This document shows positions 1 to 9,840 of a DNA stretch of 64,000 nt, piece by piece. Source of the DNA: Mytilus californianus. Taxonomy: Eukaryota > Mollusca > Bivalvia > Mytilida > Mytilidae. The stretch covers positions 95,981,285 to 96,045,284 of the forward strand of contig NW_026262734.1 of NCBI RefSeq assembly GCF_021869535.1. The letters run 5' to 3'. The notes below the pieces were generated by a model, which did not search any database, was not told the DNA's origin, and saw nothing but the letters and a program-made list of their open reading frames with translations. The position numbers and the translations under genes are program-made. Numbering within the stretch: position 1 is the stretch's first letter; every line of letters starts with the position of its first letter.

Positions 1-372
1 TATTTTCTCAAATTTCAATAATCCAATGCCTAATACTAATGTTAAGATAGTGCTACCATAGGCGGATCCAGGGGCCCTGAGGGCCCATCCCCTCCTTATT
101 TATTGGAAATATTTGGTTGATTACATATGGAATCACTGAAGCATAGATGTAGCGGGCCATCACTTTAGGCAGTCAGTGCGACCCCTTATATGAAAATTGT
201 CCAGATGGTATATTTCCCCCCACTGCTCGTTTTAAGACAGATCCTCCCCGGCCAGAATGGCACACAAAAAATGTGTCGGATGGATACCAGGGACCATCGG
301 GTCAACGGCCGACAGTACCCGCCCTTGTTGGTTACGCCCTTTGTTTGCTAAAGAACCCTTGTGTTAATTCTT
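1..372. repeat. Window edge, dispersed-repeat fragment
   Basis: Positions 57-85 carry the GGCGGATCCAGGGG signature that recurs at 3455 and 58808 in related form, so this is a fragment of a dispersed repeat. The stretch 230-345 is more GC-rich than its surroundings and holds no convincing reading frame. No gene is supported here. Confidence 0.45.
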
Positions 373-645
373 TTAGGGGCACCCAAGTTGACCTATTGAA
401 ATTTCTGTCCTTGTCCAATTGATCCCGATTTCCAGTGATATTTCAAATTGTCCGCCTTCATCCCAGCCTACCCATATTGCCGGACCTTTTTGAAATTGTC
501 TATTTTTTTCAACTTCACCTAAAAAATGATCTTCATGTAGATACTCATCATCCAATAATACAATAATATTCAAAACGTATAGCTTTACATGCTTTGCCAT
601 TTCAACATTGAGTTTAATAATGAATAAGAAAAATAAACAGCTCAT
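373..645 (-). CDS. Uncertain open frame, possible exon
   Basis: An open frame of about 90 codons. Its middle (LDDEYLHEDHFLGEVEKN) looks coding-like: acidic, then basic, with mixed composition. The N-terminal part is hydrophobic and could be read-through intron. Upstream on the minus strand is a pyrimidine-rich stretch ending in a possible acceptor (TCTATAAAG), which would fit in phase after the candidate first exon at 3990-4024, but one in three random exons would fit. No family is recognised. Confidence 0.2.
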   Translation of the reverse strand: MSCLFFLFIIKLNVEMAKHVKLYVLNIIVLLDDEYLHEDHFLGEVEKNRQFQKGPAIWVGWDEGGQFEISLEIGINWTRTEISIGQLGCP

Positions 646-1280
646 AGGTATTTTTTTCCTTTATAGAAAGAAAGGTTAGATGGTCAATTATCATTTTACT
701 CTTTTTGTTCTATTTTGTATTGTGTTGAAGTGTGTCAAATTATTGCCTTTGATTATTTTGGGTCAGTAGACTAGCACTGGACCAACAATGTTCTTATTAA
801 ATTTATTGATTTTGTTCTCTTCCGAAATATGCATGAGATATTTGACACTGGACACAAAGCAAACCATAACTAATCGATCATTTTATTTTTACAAAATCCT
901 ACCCTCCCCCAATCCCCCCCCCCCCCCCCCCAACGATATTGATTATTTTCATTTGTGTTTATTTCTGTGCCTCACACAAACAATTTTAAGCTTGGCCTTT
1001 CTTGAACTGTCAATGTTCTGATTGTATCTTCTTAATATTATGTATAAATAGTTAGGAGCTAGTAGCTAGTAGCTAAAATTCCAAACTGTCAACACCAAGT
1101 GGCACTTTGATCTTTAATCTTCACTACAGCATTTGAATACTAGTTGATGGACTGACTTGTAAAAGCCATCATTCTTTGACACTGCATTAAATTGAAAACT
1201 TACAGAAGAGAGTTTTTGTATGAGAGATTTAGTCTATTTTCAAGCGTTTTCCAAGTTTATGCATATACATGTAATTTGTT
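646..1280. other. AT-rich intergenic DNA
   Basis: No gene or recognised transposon. The open frame at 788-1021 depends on a proline run encoded by the poly-C tract and is not considered real. Confidence 0.6.
914..931 (+). repeat. Homopolymer C tract, 18 nt
   Basis: An uninterrupted run of 18 cytosines in otherwise AT-rich DNA. It is a likely length-variable site and could also be mis-sized by sequencing. Confidence 0.95.
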
Positions 1281-2742
1281 GTTTCTATGGCAACACTATC
1301 ACTAATAATGCCTGGAATATTATTAATTTTTCTCAAATACAAGAAAACCTGCTTATTGGCTAGAGGTATAGGGGGATGGTTGAGATCTCAAAAAACATGT
1401 TTAACCCCGCCGCATTTTGCGCCTGTCCCAAGTCAGGAGCCTCTGGCCTTTGTTAATCTTGTATCATTTTTAATTTTAGTTTCTTGTGTATAATTTGGAG
1501 TTTAGTATGACGTCCATTATCACTGAACTAGTATACATATTTGTTTAGGGGCCAGCTGAAGGACGCCTCCGGGTGCGGGAGTTTCTCGCTGCATTGAAGA
1601 CCCATTGGTGGCCTTCGGCTGTTGTCTGCTCTTTGGTCGGGTTGTTGTCTCTTTGACACATTCCCCATTTCCATTCTCAATTTTATTATGTAAGCAAAAC
1701 TGTATACATTCATTGTTATATGTATCGAAGTTCATTAAAACGCATTTGTAAAAATTAGTACTTATCCGTATTTTTGCAAATGAACTACTTGTTTCCATGG
1801 CAACACATTCAATGGCAAATATTGTACAATTGAATATGTAAATTTTGAAATGATTTTGTTTGTTTTTTTCTAGATTGAGTAATTGTTTTTCTTGCATATT
1901 TTTCATGATTATGAAAACAGACTGAAATTTCTTTATAATCAGCACTTTTATCCAGAATACAGAAATTGTGTTTGTTTCCTTCAAGTGGTAACACCATTAT
2001 CGAAATACTAAACTAGCAAAATCATTCATATATACACATGTGTGTATACAGTGAAACTTAATAAGTGTTTTAGTTTTCCTACTTTTGTGCACATTTAAGA
2101 AACTAACTGAAACTTTTTTCAAAATTGTTTTAAATTTGTGTATCAAAATGAAATTGTTTCCATAGCAACACAGTTAAAACTATCATACCGTTATATATGA
2201 ATATGTTTAAAATTTTGATGATAACAATAATTTCTACATATTGTATATTTATTAATTTTTTTCTGATTGCAGAGTTAGGTTTTAAAACATTTTTTTTCAA
2301 AATTTAAAAAAAAAAAATTTTCTGAAAAAATGAAAACTAAGCATTTTGTATCCATGGTAACAAAATATTGAGACATAATTCCCCATTACTTTTTCGCATC
2401 ATTGATAAGATAAGACTATGATATTTATGAATTCATGTTTGACTTAACCTCAGGTGTCCGCAAACAATTATGGTGAGCATTCAAAAATGACATCAAAAGG
2501 GTATTTTTTACCTAATGCAAACCACATAAAAAGGGGGGTATATGTGATTATGATTGAAATGAAATATGAAAATATCAGTTATTAAATTACATTAATAAAA
2601 TGCATATATATAATGAAATCATAAAACAATATTTATTCTCTTAATTATTTATTATGAAAAATTATGTTGAAAATAGCCTTTTTCAGCTTAAAATCATAGA
2701 TATTCAGAAGAGGTAAAACTGGTCATCGGTTGCTATGGCAAC
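1281..2742. promoter_or_regulatory. Cluster of five X-box-like palindromes
   Basis: Five 14-mers of the form GTTKCYATRGYAAC lie at 1281-1294 (GTTTCTATGGCAAC), 1791-1804 (GTTTCCATGGCAAC), 2156-2169 (GTTTCCATAGCAAC), 2348-2361 (GTATCCATGGTAAC) and 2729-2742 (GTTGCTATGGCAAC). The shape matches the palindromic X-box bound by RFX factors, which is established knowledge. Flanks of the second and third copies share words such as GAATATGT followed by a TTTTGA stretch, so the cluster may be a decayed tandem repeat with the palindrome conserved. Regulatory function is only inferred. Confidence 0.4.
1540..1690 (+). repeat. Dispersed repeat, TTTGGTCGGGTTGTTG family
   Basis: Contains GGTCGGGTTGTTGTCTCTTT followed by CACATTCCCCATTTCCATTC. 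The same core recurs in the same orientation at 17510-17625, 46880-46955 and 56640-56712, which shows a dispersed element. Recognised as typical of mussel DNA; class unknown. Confidence 0.85.
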
Positions 2743-3450
2743 CGATATGCTTAGCAACCAAAATTTTGCCATTTTTTGTTTGTTTCATCAAGACTAGTAA
2801 GTGTGTGAAGTTTGAAGAAAATCCATGACCATGCGTGCCACACTCCCTATATAAGAGTTTAAATTGTTACAGAGAACCAGTATTAATTACTTTCAATTTT
2901 TTTTATTTACAAAAAGTCATCTTCGATCTTCAACATGTTATATATGTCCAAAAAAAATCTTGTATCCTAATAACTGGTTTCTTTTCTGTAGAACCGGGAA
3001 CCAGTTGTAACGTATAAGTTAGTTTCGTATTTTATTTCTATATTTTCCTTTATCGCATCTCTAAAGTATTATCATATTCGAAGATTGACATTTTAATTAA
3101 GAAAATTTATTATTTACGACAATAATTGGTATTAAAGCAGAAATTTTCATTAGATATAATTTGTTCGAAACTTCCGGATACTCTAGATCTCACCGCCTTT
3201 TTTAAACCAGGAAAACAACGACACTAGAAAGAGCCGAATACAGAATTGCGTTCAGTCTAAGAGGTATGTATAAAATCAATAAACAGTCGATGTATTTTGT
3301 AGAAATTGAGACAAATTACTGCATTATTTTCTCAATGACATTCGTATGATTTGCATGAGTCTATTAACAGATTTAACTACTACAGCCGTACAGGCATAAA
3401 TTCACATTCACCACTGCATCACATGTCAATTTGTCATGCCTCATGGGCTA
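2743..3450. other. AT-rich intergenic DNA
   Basis: No supported gene. A GTATGT donor-like site follows CTAAGAG near 3262 on the plus strand, and could mark an upstream untranslated exon of the 4.4-6.5 kb candidate. This is speculative. Confidence 0.4.
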
Positions 3451-3575
3451 CTGCAGGGGCGGATCCAGCCATGTTCAAAGGGAGGGTTCCCAACCCAGGA
3501 TAAAAGGGGGGGGTTCAACCATATGTCCCCATTCAAATGCATTGATTGGTTCCCCCCCCTGGATTCGCCACTGTA
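3451..3575 (+). repeat. Dispersed repeat, GGGGCGGATCCAGCC family
   Basis: GGGGCGGATCCAGCCATG followed by G-rich runs, ACATGTCCCC-like words (here ATATGTCCCCATTCAAATGC) and GGATTCGCCACTG. A second copy in the same orientation lies at 58806-58900, and a fragment at 57-85. Confidence 0.8.
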
Positions 3576-3989
3576 CCGATCTAATTTTTACATGAGTAAA
3601 ATAAAAACAAGCCTCCGAATACAGCATAATCAATTATTTAAACTACCCATAGCATAGTCAAAAAATAATGACGTTTTGTAAGGCTTTCTGATTTGATAAA
3701 AAAAAAAATTGGACGCCTTCCTCCAACTTCGAAGTAACAGCAAAAATAAAAAATATCCTGTCTAGAAGTCATATTTATTTGGACTACCCATAGCCGTGCT
3801 GCCAGTGCTGGGCCTCATTTCACAAAATATCTTATGTCTGACTAAAATTGATTGTAACTTGCCAGTCATGAACAATTCAGTATACCAACGATCAATTTCA
3901 GTCGTAATTTTTTTATGAAACACAGTCATAGGCCAGGATAGGGCAGGTGGGGTCATTACTCCTTTTTAAATTCTGAGTCTGGAGCTCAC

Positions 3990-4024
3990 CGTAGCAATAG
4001 ATTTTTTCCTTTAGTTGACGCCAT
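3990..4024 (-). CDS. Candidate first coding exon (MASTKGKNLLLR)
   Basis: On the minus strand, ATGGCGTCA begins a frame reading MASTKGKNLLL that meets a consensus donor (CTACG|GTGAGCTC) after 35 nt. The context AAAGATGGCG is a good initiation site. The start is preceded 29 bp upstream by the E-box CACGTG. A near mirror copy lies on the plus strand at 4389, so this is one side of an inverted duplication. The next exon, toward position 1, could not be fixed. Host gene not recognised. Confidence 0.4.
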
Positions 4025-4052
4025 CTTTGAAATGAAGGGAAAATAAATAAAT

Positions 4053-4058
4053 CACGTG
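4053..4058 (-). promoter_or_regulatory. E-box CACGTG upstream of the minus-strand start
   Basis: The minus strand reads CTAGGTCACGTGATT. GTCACGTGA matches the bHLH-zip (USF/MITF/TFE-type) palindromic E-box by established knowledge. The mirror copy has CACATG at the matching distance. Confidence 0.4.
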
Positions 4059-4355
4059 ACCTAGCTAAAGTATCAGAATAAAGTATTAAAATCTGTTTGC
4101 ATGCGCTAAGTACACACGTGTCCATCGTCGGTATGAGGATCTAAGGACGAGGATTCCGAGCATATTTTTTAATGACGATGAAAAGAAACGTTGCATGCAT
4201 GTATGGCGTTTTGTAAATTTGAAAACTTCGTACCAAAAGGGTTAAAAATTCTTTCACTCTGAATTAATATGGAGGATACTTTGCATTGTATTCAAAGTAA
4301 AGGGATTTTTTGAAAACGGACTATGCGTGTAATATTTAATTTAGATATTCTAGGT

Positions 4356-4361
4356 CACATG
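4356..4361 (+). promoter_or_regulatory. Degenerate E-box CACATG upstream of the plus-strand start
   Basis: CTAGGTCACATGATT lies 28 bp before ATG 4389 and aligns with the CACGTG of the mirror copy. One base differs from the full palindrome. Confidence 0.35.
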
Positions 4362-4388
4362 ATTTTCTTTCCATTCAATCATTCAAAA

Positions 4389-4441
4389 ATGGCGTCAATG
4401 AAACCAAAAAATCTATCACTACAGATTTAATGCTCTGTGCC
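4389..4441 (+). pseudogene. Mirror copy of the first exon, donor lost
   Basis: ATGGCGTCAATGAAACC begins a frame MASMKPKNLSLQ that aligns with MASTKGKNLLLR on the opposite strand. Where the minus copy has its donor (CG|GTGAGC), this copy reads CAGATTTAA and stops after 13 codons. A strong donor (CCC|GTAAGTAG) follows at 4442, so the segment may still act as an untranslated first exon for exons at 4626, 4769 and 6168. Confidence 0.35.
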
Positions 4442-4943
4442 CGTAAGTAGGTAGGTAATCACAGTGGGTCTAAGCATGACACATGATTGGACGATTTTTT
4501 GTATGTGGGACATGTGAAATTACAAAAAGTAATAAAAGTACAAATCAAACATATTTTGACAACAGATTTTGTCTATTTTCATATTACAGACTTTTGTCTC
4601 CAGCGAGTATGTTTTTTTTCGACAGGTTTTCTGGTCCCCAGTCTGGTAAAAGCAACGAAAAAAGGTAACATCAAGCTTACAATTATCAGAGTCAAAAGTC
4701 AGTGATATGAAAATGGACTATTGTGTTGATAAATATGAGTCTGAGGTTTGTTTACTTTATATTTCTAGGATGCAGTTTGTTATTGGCCCCCAACCTAAAA
4801 AAATATTACCCAAAAAGTGAGAAGAGGAGAGATACCAGACAGGGACAGGTGGAGCGTCCACCCTATTAGAACTTTTTATCATACAGGTAAACAAATAAAT
4901 TGGTTGGCTAGAATACGGTATATCAGGAAATGACATATATTTT

Positions 4944-5940
4944 TAGCTCACCTGGCCCAAAAGGGTTTTTGGCTTATAGCTCTGAAACTAAAGCATTTAG
5001 AGCAAATCTGATGGGGTAAAAATGTTCACCAGGTCAAGATCTATCAATTTGAAATTTTCAGACGCATCAGACAACCGGTTGTTGGGTTGTTGCCCCTAAA
5101 TTGGTAATTTTAAGAAATTTTGCAGTTTTTGGTTATTATCTTGAATATTATAATAGATAGTGATAAACTGTAAGCAGCAAAACTGTTCAGCAAAGTTAGA
5201 TCTACAAATAAGTCAACATGACCAAAATGGTCAATTGACCTCTTTAGGAGTTATTGCCATTTAAAGTCAATTTTTCACAATTTTTCGTAAATTTTTGTAA
5301 GTTTTTACAAAAATCTTCTCCTCTGAAACTACTCAGCCAAATTAAACCAAACTTGGCCTAAATTATCCTAATGGTATCTAGTTTAAAAAATGTATCCGAT
5401 GACCCTGCTCATCAACCAAGATGGCCACCATGGCTAAAAATAGAACATAGGGGTAAAATGCAATTTTTGTCTATTATTGTTTGAACCGTTATAAATAGAG
5501 AAAATCTGAAAGCAACAAATATGTTCAGAATAATGAGCTCTACCAATTGTCCATATATGTCAAAACTGTTAGACAAACTCTAATTAAAGTTATGGCCCAT
5601 AAATGACAAATTTTACGTTCTTTTTTTTTTCTCATGTTTGCCTATTTTCATGAAAACTATGATATTTAGAGAGAAATTTTTTTTTTGTTTTTGTTATACC
5701 TCATATGATTTAAATTATAATAGAAAAATAAACACTTTAAATCACAAAAATGATCAGCAAGGCAAGATCTATTAATAAGTCAAAGAAACTAAACAGACTA
5801 AAAGATCAGTAATACAAGATCAACAAAAAGAGATTTTTGTCATGAAGTCTATTCTCGTCTACAATGTTGGAGAGTGTGCTTAATGTTTGATATGCCCATA
5901 GACCAAGGTGAGCGACACAGGCTCTTTAGAGCCTCTAGTT
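4944..5940 (-). repeat. ~1-kb dispersed repeat (minus orientation)
   Basis: Begins TTTTTAGCTCACCTGGCCC and ends AGAGCCTCTAGTTT. The same sequence in the opposite orientation lies at 54675-55672 (start ACTAGAGGCTCT, end AGGTGAGCTAAAAA). Shared internal words include the complement of TTTGGCCCAGTAGTTTCAGA. No reading frame is conserved. Recognised as an abundant non-autonomous element in mussels; class not determined. Confidence 0.85.
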
Positions 5941-6167
5941 TAAAAAACTTGTTGGGCAAAGAGAGAAATTTTAAGCTTTAAGCTTACCTGAATCAAATAG
6001 TTAAGACAAGTACAAGTAATGTTTAACCATGCATTGTTATTGGTTATGTTTTCACTTTATTGTTTACAGTTTTTATTTCATTCATGACTTTTTTAAAGTA
6101 AAAGCCAATGTTGATACATGTACACGTAAATTGTTAATACATTACATGTACATTTACATTTTAACAG

Positions 6168-6314
6168 ATGGCTATGATAAAGCAGTGCAATACTGCAAAA
6201 AGGTCGAAGAAACAAGTAATGTTGAGTCAGACATGGAACAGGAAGTGGTGGAGCTGGAAAGAATAATTAATAAGCCTGACAGATTAATCTCTGATTCTGA
6301 TGGACATAAAAGGG
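6168..6314 (+). CDS. Candidate internal exon, acidic helical segment
   Basis: Opens with one base borrowed from the previous exon, then GYDKAVQYCKKVEETSNVES and a Glu-rich stretch, ending KR plus one base at donor GTAGGT. The composition is coding-like and the frame joins the exon at 6481 in phase. No domain recognised. Confidence 0.4.
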
Positions 6315-6480
6315 GTAGGTATATTTGGTGAAAAGCTGCTTTTATGTCTTAAATCATATCCATATAATAGATTTTTTTCTTGTGTCACACCATATTTCAG
6401 AAATACCTTATCTAAATTGCGTCAAATAATTTTGGTAATTTCTTTGAGATCGGGTTTCTTATTATTTTTTATCATTTCAG

Positions 6481-6548
6481 AAACCTGTAAGAAAAGAACA
6501 GACGATATCGCAAGAAAAATTGGAGTCAGAATAAATAAATATGTTTAA
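6481..6548 (+). CDS. Candidate terminal exon
   Basis: After acceptor CATTTCAG the frame reads ETCKKRTDDIARKIGVRINK and stops at 6546-6548. A basic tail. AATAAA at 6531 and again near 6622 could serve polyadenylation. Confidence 0.35.
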
Positions 6549-6839
6549 AAGTACATTGATTCTACTGATTTAAGTCCTGTCAATACTGTTTTTTTGTTGT
6601 TGCAAAGTAATTAAAGATGTTAATAAAACTGTATTCCAATTTCTGCAACAATTGAAGCTTTGGTTATAAAGTAGATCGTTCATTGAAGTTATTATGATAA
6701 TATGTCAAATGTCTCGGTTTAAGAGATATGTTATCTCCTTGTCAAGGCAAGAACCTTATTGAATTGACTTTCAAGGTCACAGGACCAAGTTTAAACAGTG
6801 AGAGGACGACTATTTTTTTTTTTTTTTTGATAAAGAATA

Positions 6840-7172
6840 TCTTCCTTTAGAGCTTATGGTGTAATGGTGTAATGGTGAGTGTGCTCGCCTCAAGGTTGTG
6901 GGTTGGATCCTCGGCCCGGCCAAACCAATGACAATAAAATCATTATTTGTTGCTTCTCCCCAAAATGAGTTAGAGCAAAGACTTGTTGACCCGTAGTCAG
7001 AATAATGTGACATGTCTTCCTGCAAACTTGCCTTGTGGGCTAAAACAAAAAATCTGGCACATTTTTGGCCTATTACAAGACAGGGATAGTATTAATTTCT
7101 AATAATCATGTTCTCATCTAGAATATGCATTTGTCTTGCCACTGGACGTTAAACAACCATCCATCCATCCAA
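6840..7172 (+). mobile_element. tRNA-derived SINE
   Basis: A tRNA-like head supplies an A-box-like GGTGTAATGGTGAG and a B-box-like GGGTTGGATCC about 45 bp later. A non-tRNA body follows, then the end CACTGGACGTTAAACAACC with a (CATC)n tail. Internal RNA polymerase III promoters and short tandem tails are the hallmark of SINEs. The head does not fold into a full functional tRNA. Confidence 0.75.
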
Positions 7173-7179
7173 GCTTATG

Positions 7180-7536
7180 GAGATGTTGCTTTTTCTTCAA
7201 TTAAACACGTTCATTACAAATGAAGAAATGGATGAAATACAAAACACTGCACAATCAATTTTATATTTATAAACCAAGGTAATGGTGGTAGCACTGATGC
7301 ATCATTGTTACACAAATGTGTGAAAAATGTTTGTTGGAGGTTGACAGAAACGTTTTTCATAAAACCTTATTTCAACGTTTTCTGAATGTTACAAAATAAC
7401 GTTTCTTCAAAATGTTTTTGAAACATTTATAAGAGTCTACAAACTTTGGTTTTTTAAAACGTTTTAATAAAAAATTCTAGAAACAAAAACAAAACCTTTT
7501 TAAAACGTTTTTAAAATGTTGAATTGTTTGCTGGGT
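7180..7536. repeat. Degenerate AACGTTTT-rich low-complexity region
   Basis: AACGTTTT or its complement AAAACGTT recurs many times between 7345 and 7520, separated by AT-rich spacers. No gene seen. Confidence 0.5.
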
Positions 7537-8240
7537 AGAGATAAAGGATACAACAGATACAGTTAAGTCTGCCTCATATCTTGACATACATCTAGAAATT
7601 GACAATAAGGGTCGGTTGAAAACAAAACTTTACGACAAAAGAGATGATTTCGGCTTCCCAATTGTGAACTTTCCATTTCTATGTAGCAACATTCCCGCAG
7701 CGCCTTCCTACGGAGTATATGTCTCCAAATTGATACGATATTCCCGGGCTTGTATTTCCTATCATGATTTTCTTGATAGAGGGTTGCTGCTCACAAGGAA
7801 GCTATTAAATTAAGAGTTCCAAATGGTGAAGTTGAAATCATCACTTCGCAAATTTTACGGGCGCAATCACGACTTGGTTGACCGTTATGGAATACCCGTT
7901 TTACAGATGATCGCGGATATGTTCCTAATGTCGTAACTACATTCCCGTTCCCTTTTCACGAATGTGACCTACCGAATTGGACTATTTACCGGGTTTGTAC
8001 CTACACGACGGGTGCCACATGTGGAGCAGGATCTGCTTACCCTTCTGGAGCACCTGAGATCACCCCCAGTTTTTGGTGGGGTTCTTGTTGCTTAGTCTTT
8101 AGTTTTCCATGTTGTGTTTTATGTACTATTGTGTGTCTGTTTGTCTTTTTCTTTTTTAGCCATGGCAGTTTATTTTCTATTTATGAGTTTGAATATTCTC
8201 TGGTATCTTTCGCCCCTCTTTTAAGATATGTAGTAAAACA
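7537..8240 (+). mobile_element. Reverse-transcriptase retroelement relic, 3' part
   Basis: The frame reads EIKDTTDTVKSASYLDIHLE and then KLYDKRDDFGFPIVNFPFLC and YSRACISYHDFLDRG before a stop at 7810-7812. This matches a segment just C-terminal to the YIDD catalytic box of a retroelement RT common in molluscs (recognised, not searched). Decayed out-of-frame sequence continues to ACGGGTGCCACATGTGGAGC and a T-rich 3' tail ending near 8230. Paralogous pieces lie at 9361, 14324 (minus), 26640 and 42330. Family name uncertain; it could be Penelope-like. Confidence 0.75.
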
Positions 8241-8439
8241 GATGAAAGCATACTATATTTATAAAACAAAAATGGACAAATTGAATGTAATCATTTTCTT
8301 TTCAATTATGTGAAATAGCCAACAATAATAAAAAAATTAACGGGGAAACCCGCTATTATTACAAAAATATCCACACTTACATACAAAATTAGAAAAACAG
8401 AAAAACTAAAGAATAGGGACAACAAAGAGAATACAGGGA

Positions 8440-8525
8440 TTCGAACCTAAACCGACAAGGGTCTACCTTTAACTTGACTCTTTAACTCATTGATGTTAAC
8501 CATGTTAACCTCGCGGCTACCAACG
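8440..8525 (-). mobile_element. tRNA-like SINE head
   Basis: On the minus strand, GTAGCCGCGAGGTTAACATG resembles an A box with D-loop, and GGTTTAGGTTCGAATCCCTG contains a perfect B box (GGTTCGAATCC). The spacing suits a long-variable-arm (Leu/Ser-type) tRNA, but there is no matching acceptor stem, so it is read as a SINE head rather than a tRNA gene. Confidence 0.55.
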
Positions 8526-8639
8526 TATACTATACGGTTGTCTTTTATGTATACATAAAGGTACAAGCCCTGTATGTCCGTTGTACCGATGTGTATCATA
8601 TGTTCATTTATATATATAAACTAGACATTTAAATTATAA

Positions 8640-8726
8640 CCCATTTGTAGCCGAGAGGTTTCGTCGATGTGTTGATGTCTGTCACACACAACAGATTTCA
8701 AGGAGGGGTTTGATTCCCAGTGAAGG
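8640..8726 (+). mobile_element. tRNA-like SINE head
   Basis: TTGTAGCCGAGAGGTTTCGT supplies an A box and GGGGTTTGATTCCCAGTGA a B box. It is oriented away from the similar head at 8440-8525. No CCA-proximal acceptor stem is seen. Confidence 0.5.
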
Positions 8727-9360
8727 CCTATAAAAATTACAAAAATTAAAGGTAAGTTTTTAAATTAATTCCATCAGTAAATTGGCCAATTCAAACTTAA
8801 TGAAAATAGGCACACAAAGGAAACAATTGAATATAATTTGGTATGTCCACTTAAGCGACAGATTTAGGAAGCGTTGATTCTAGAAAAAGAATCCACGGTA
8901 AATGATTAGGCTGACGTAACGACAATGGTTTAAGTACTTTGAGCTTGCTCTCAGTTACTGCGCGCATTTGTAATACGATATAATATGTCATTTATTATGT
9001 GTTTCCTATATATATTATGCCAATAATATAGAGTAACAAACTTGTCTTGTACTGGTTTCTATAATATCTTCTGGTATGTACGTTCTGCTTTTCTATTGAT
9101 CGAGATTCAAATAATGGGGATGCCGAGGGATGAGAATAAAAATGTAGCTTAATCCCGTCGTATTTGCATGTCTTTTCTTCTTGTTTTTCGTTATTAGGGG
9201 AATTGGGTGTTAATGACAGAATTTCAATAGTTTCTATTAAATTTAGTCTCGGCATGTTATAGAAGACTGTATGTTACTTGCCAGACGTCTTTTGGTTATT
9301 TTTTTGTTGTTAATATGTGGGTTCGTTAACCTTAAGAAATGGAGTAGTTCGAATGAGAAG

Positions 9361-9840
9361 TTAACTTTACGACAAAAAAAAACAAGAAAAGTTGGAATTT
9401 TCCAATTGTGGTGAATTTTCCATTTCAGCTCCCAAGAGCCTGTATGTAAAATATTTATATACATTTCTATCATGATTTTCTAAGAGTATTGCTGCTTTAC
9501 TTTTGGTAAGTTAAAGTCACCTCTTCGAAAGTATTACGGACGCCATCAACAATATTAAATGTGTGTGAAAACTCATGAAAAATACCAGGCATCACCAAAA
9601 ATTTCTTCCAATGAGCAATACGACGAACGCCACTTAAAAGGCAGTAGAGCATGAACTGCCTACCCTTCCGGGGCTTCTGAGATTACTGCCGGTCTTCTTT
9701 TTTTTTGTGCTTGAGTTTGTGGTGCTTAATAATTTGGTTCCGATGTAGTTTTTATTGTTGGCTGTTTGTCGTCTTGTCGTTGTTTTCGTCCATGGAGTTG
9801 ATTGCTTATTCCACATTTTTTTGTACTGCCTCCTCGGTTA
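9361..9840 (+). mobile_element. Strongly decayed RT retroelement relic
   Basis: TTTACGACAAAAA..., TTCCAATTGTG and TTTCCATTTCAGC track the RT relic at 7616-7690. AGTCACCTCTTCGAAAGTAT, then TACGGACGCCATC, matches the SSLRKFYGRH segment. CTACCCTTCCGGGGCTTCTG corresponds to the 3' tail at 8040. All frames are broken. Confidence 0.6.

Larger units (their letters stand above)
4626..6548 (+). pseudogene. Candidate multi-exon gene, probably degenerate
   Basis: Four segments have consensus splice sites: 4626-4664 (TCGACAG| to AAAG|GTAACA), 4769-4886 (TTTCTAG| to ACAG|GTAAAC), 6168-6314 (TTTTAACAG| to AGGG|GTAGGT) and 6481-6548 (CATTTCAG|, ending in TAA). The last two join in phase to give DGYDKAVQYCKKVEE..., then SDSDGHKRETCKKRTDD..., with AATAAA near the end at 6531. 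The best frame of segment two (FVIGPQPKK, stop, EEERYQTGTGGASTLLEL) has an internal stop, and no frame joins it in phase to segment three. YQTGTGG recalls the region after Myb/SANT-like domains, but this is weak. A ~1-kb repeat at 4944-5940 interrupts the intron. It is either a decayed gene or a gene with a missed exon. Confidence 0.35.
8241..9360. other. Intergenic DNA with two SINE heads
   Basis: Apart from the tRNA-like segments at 8440-8525 and 8640-8725, no gene or recognised repeat is visible. The minus-strand frames near 8995-9470 have no splice support. Confidence 0.5.

Noticed and set aside
788-1021. 77-codon plus-strand frame with a proline run
   Set aside because: The prolines come from the poly-C tract. 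No splice or promoter support.
1520-1984. 154-codon minus-strand frame
   Set aside because: It runs through the TTTGGTCGGGTTGTTG dispersed repeat and AT-rich flank; the peptide is repeat-derived.
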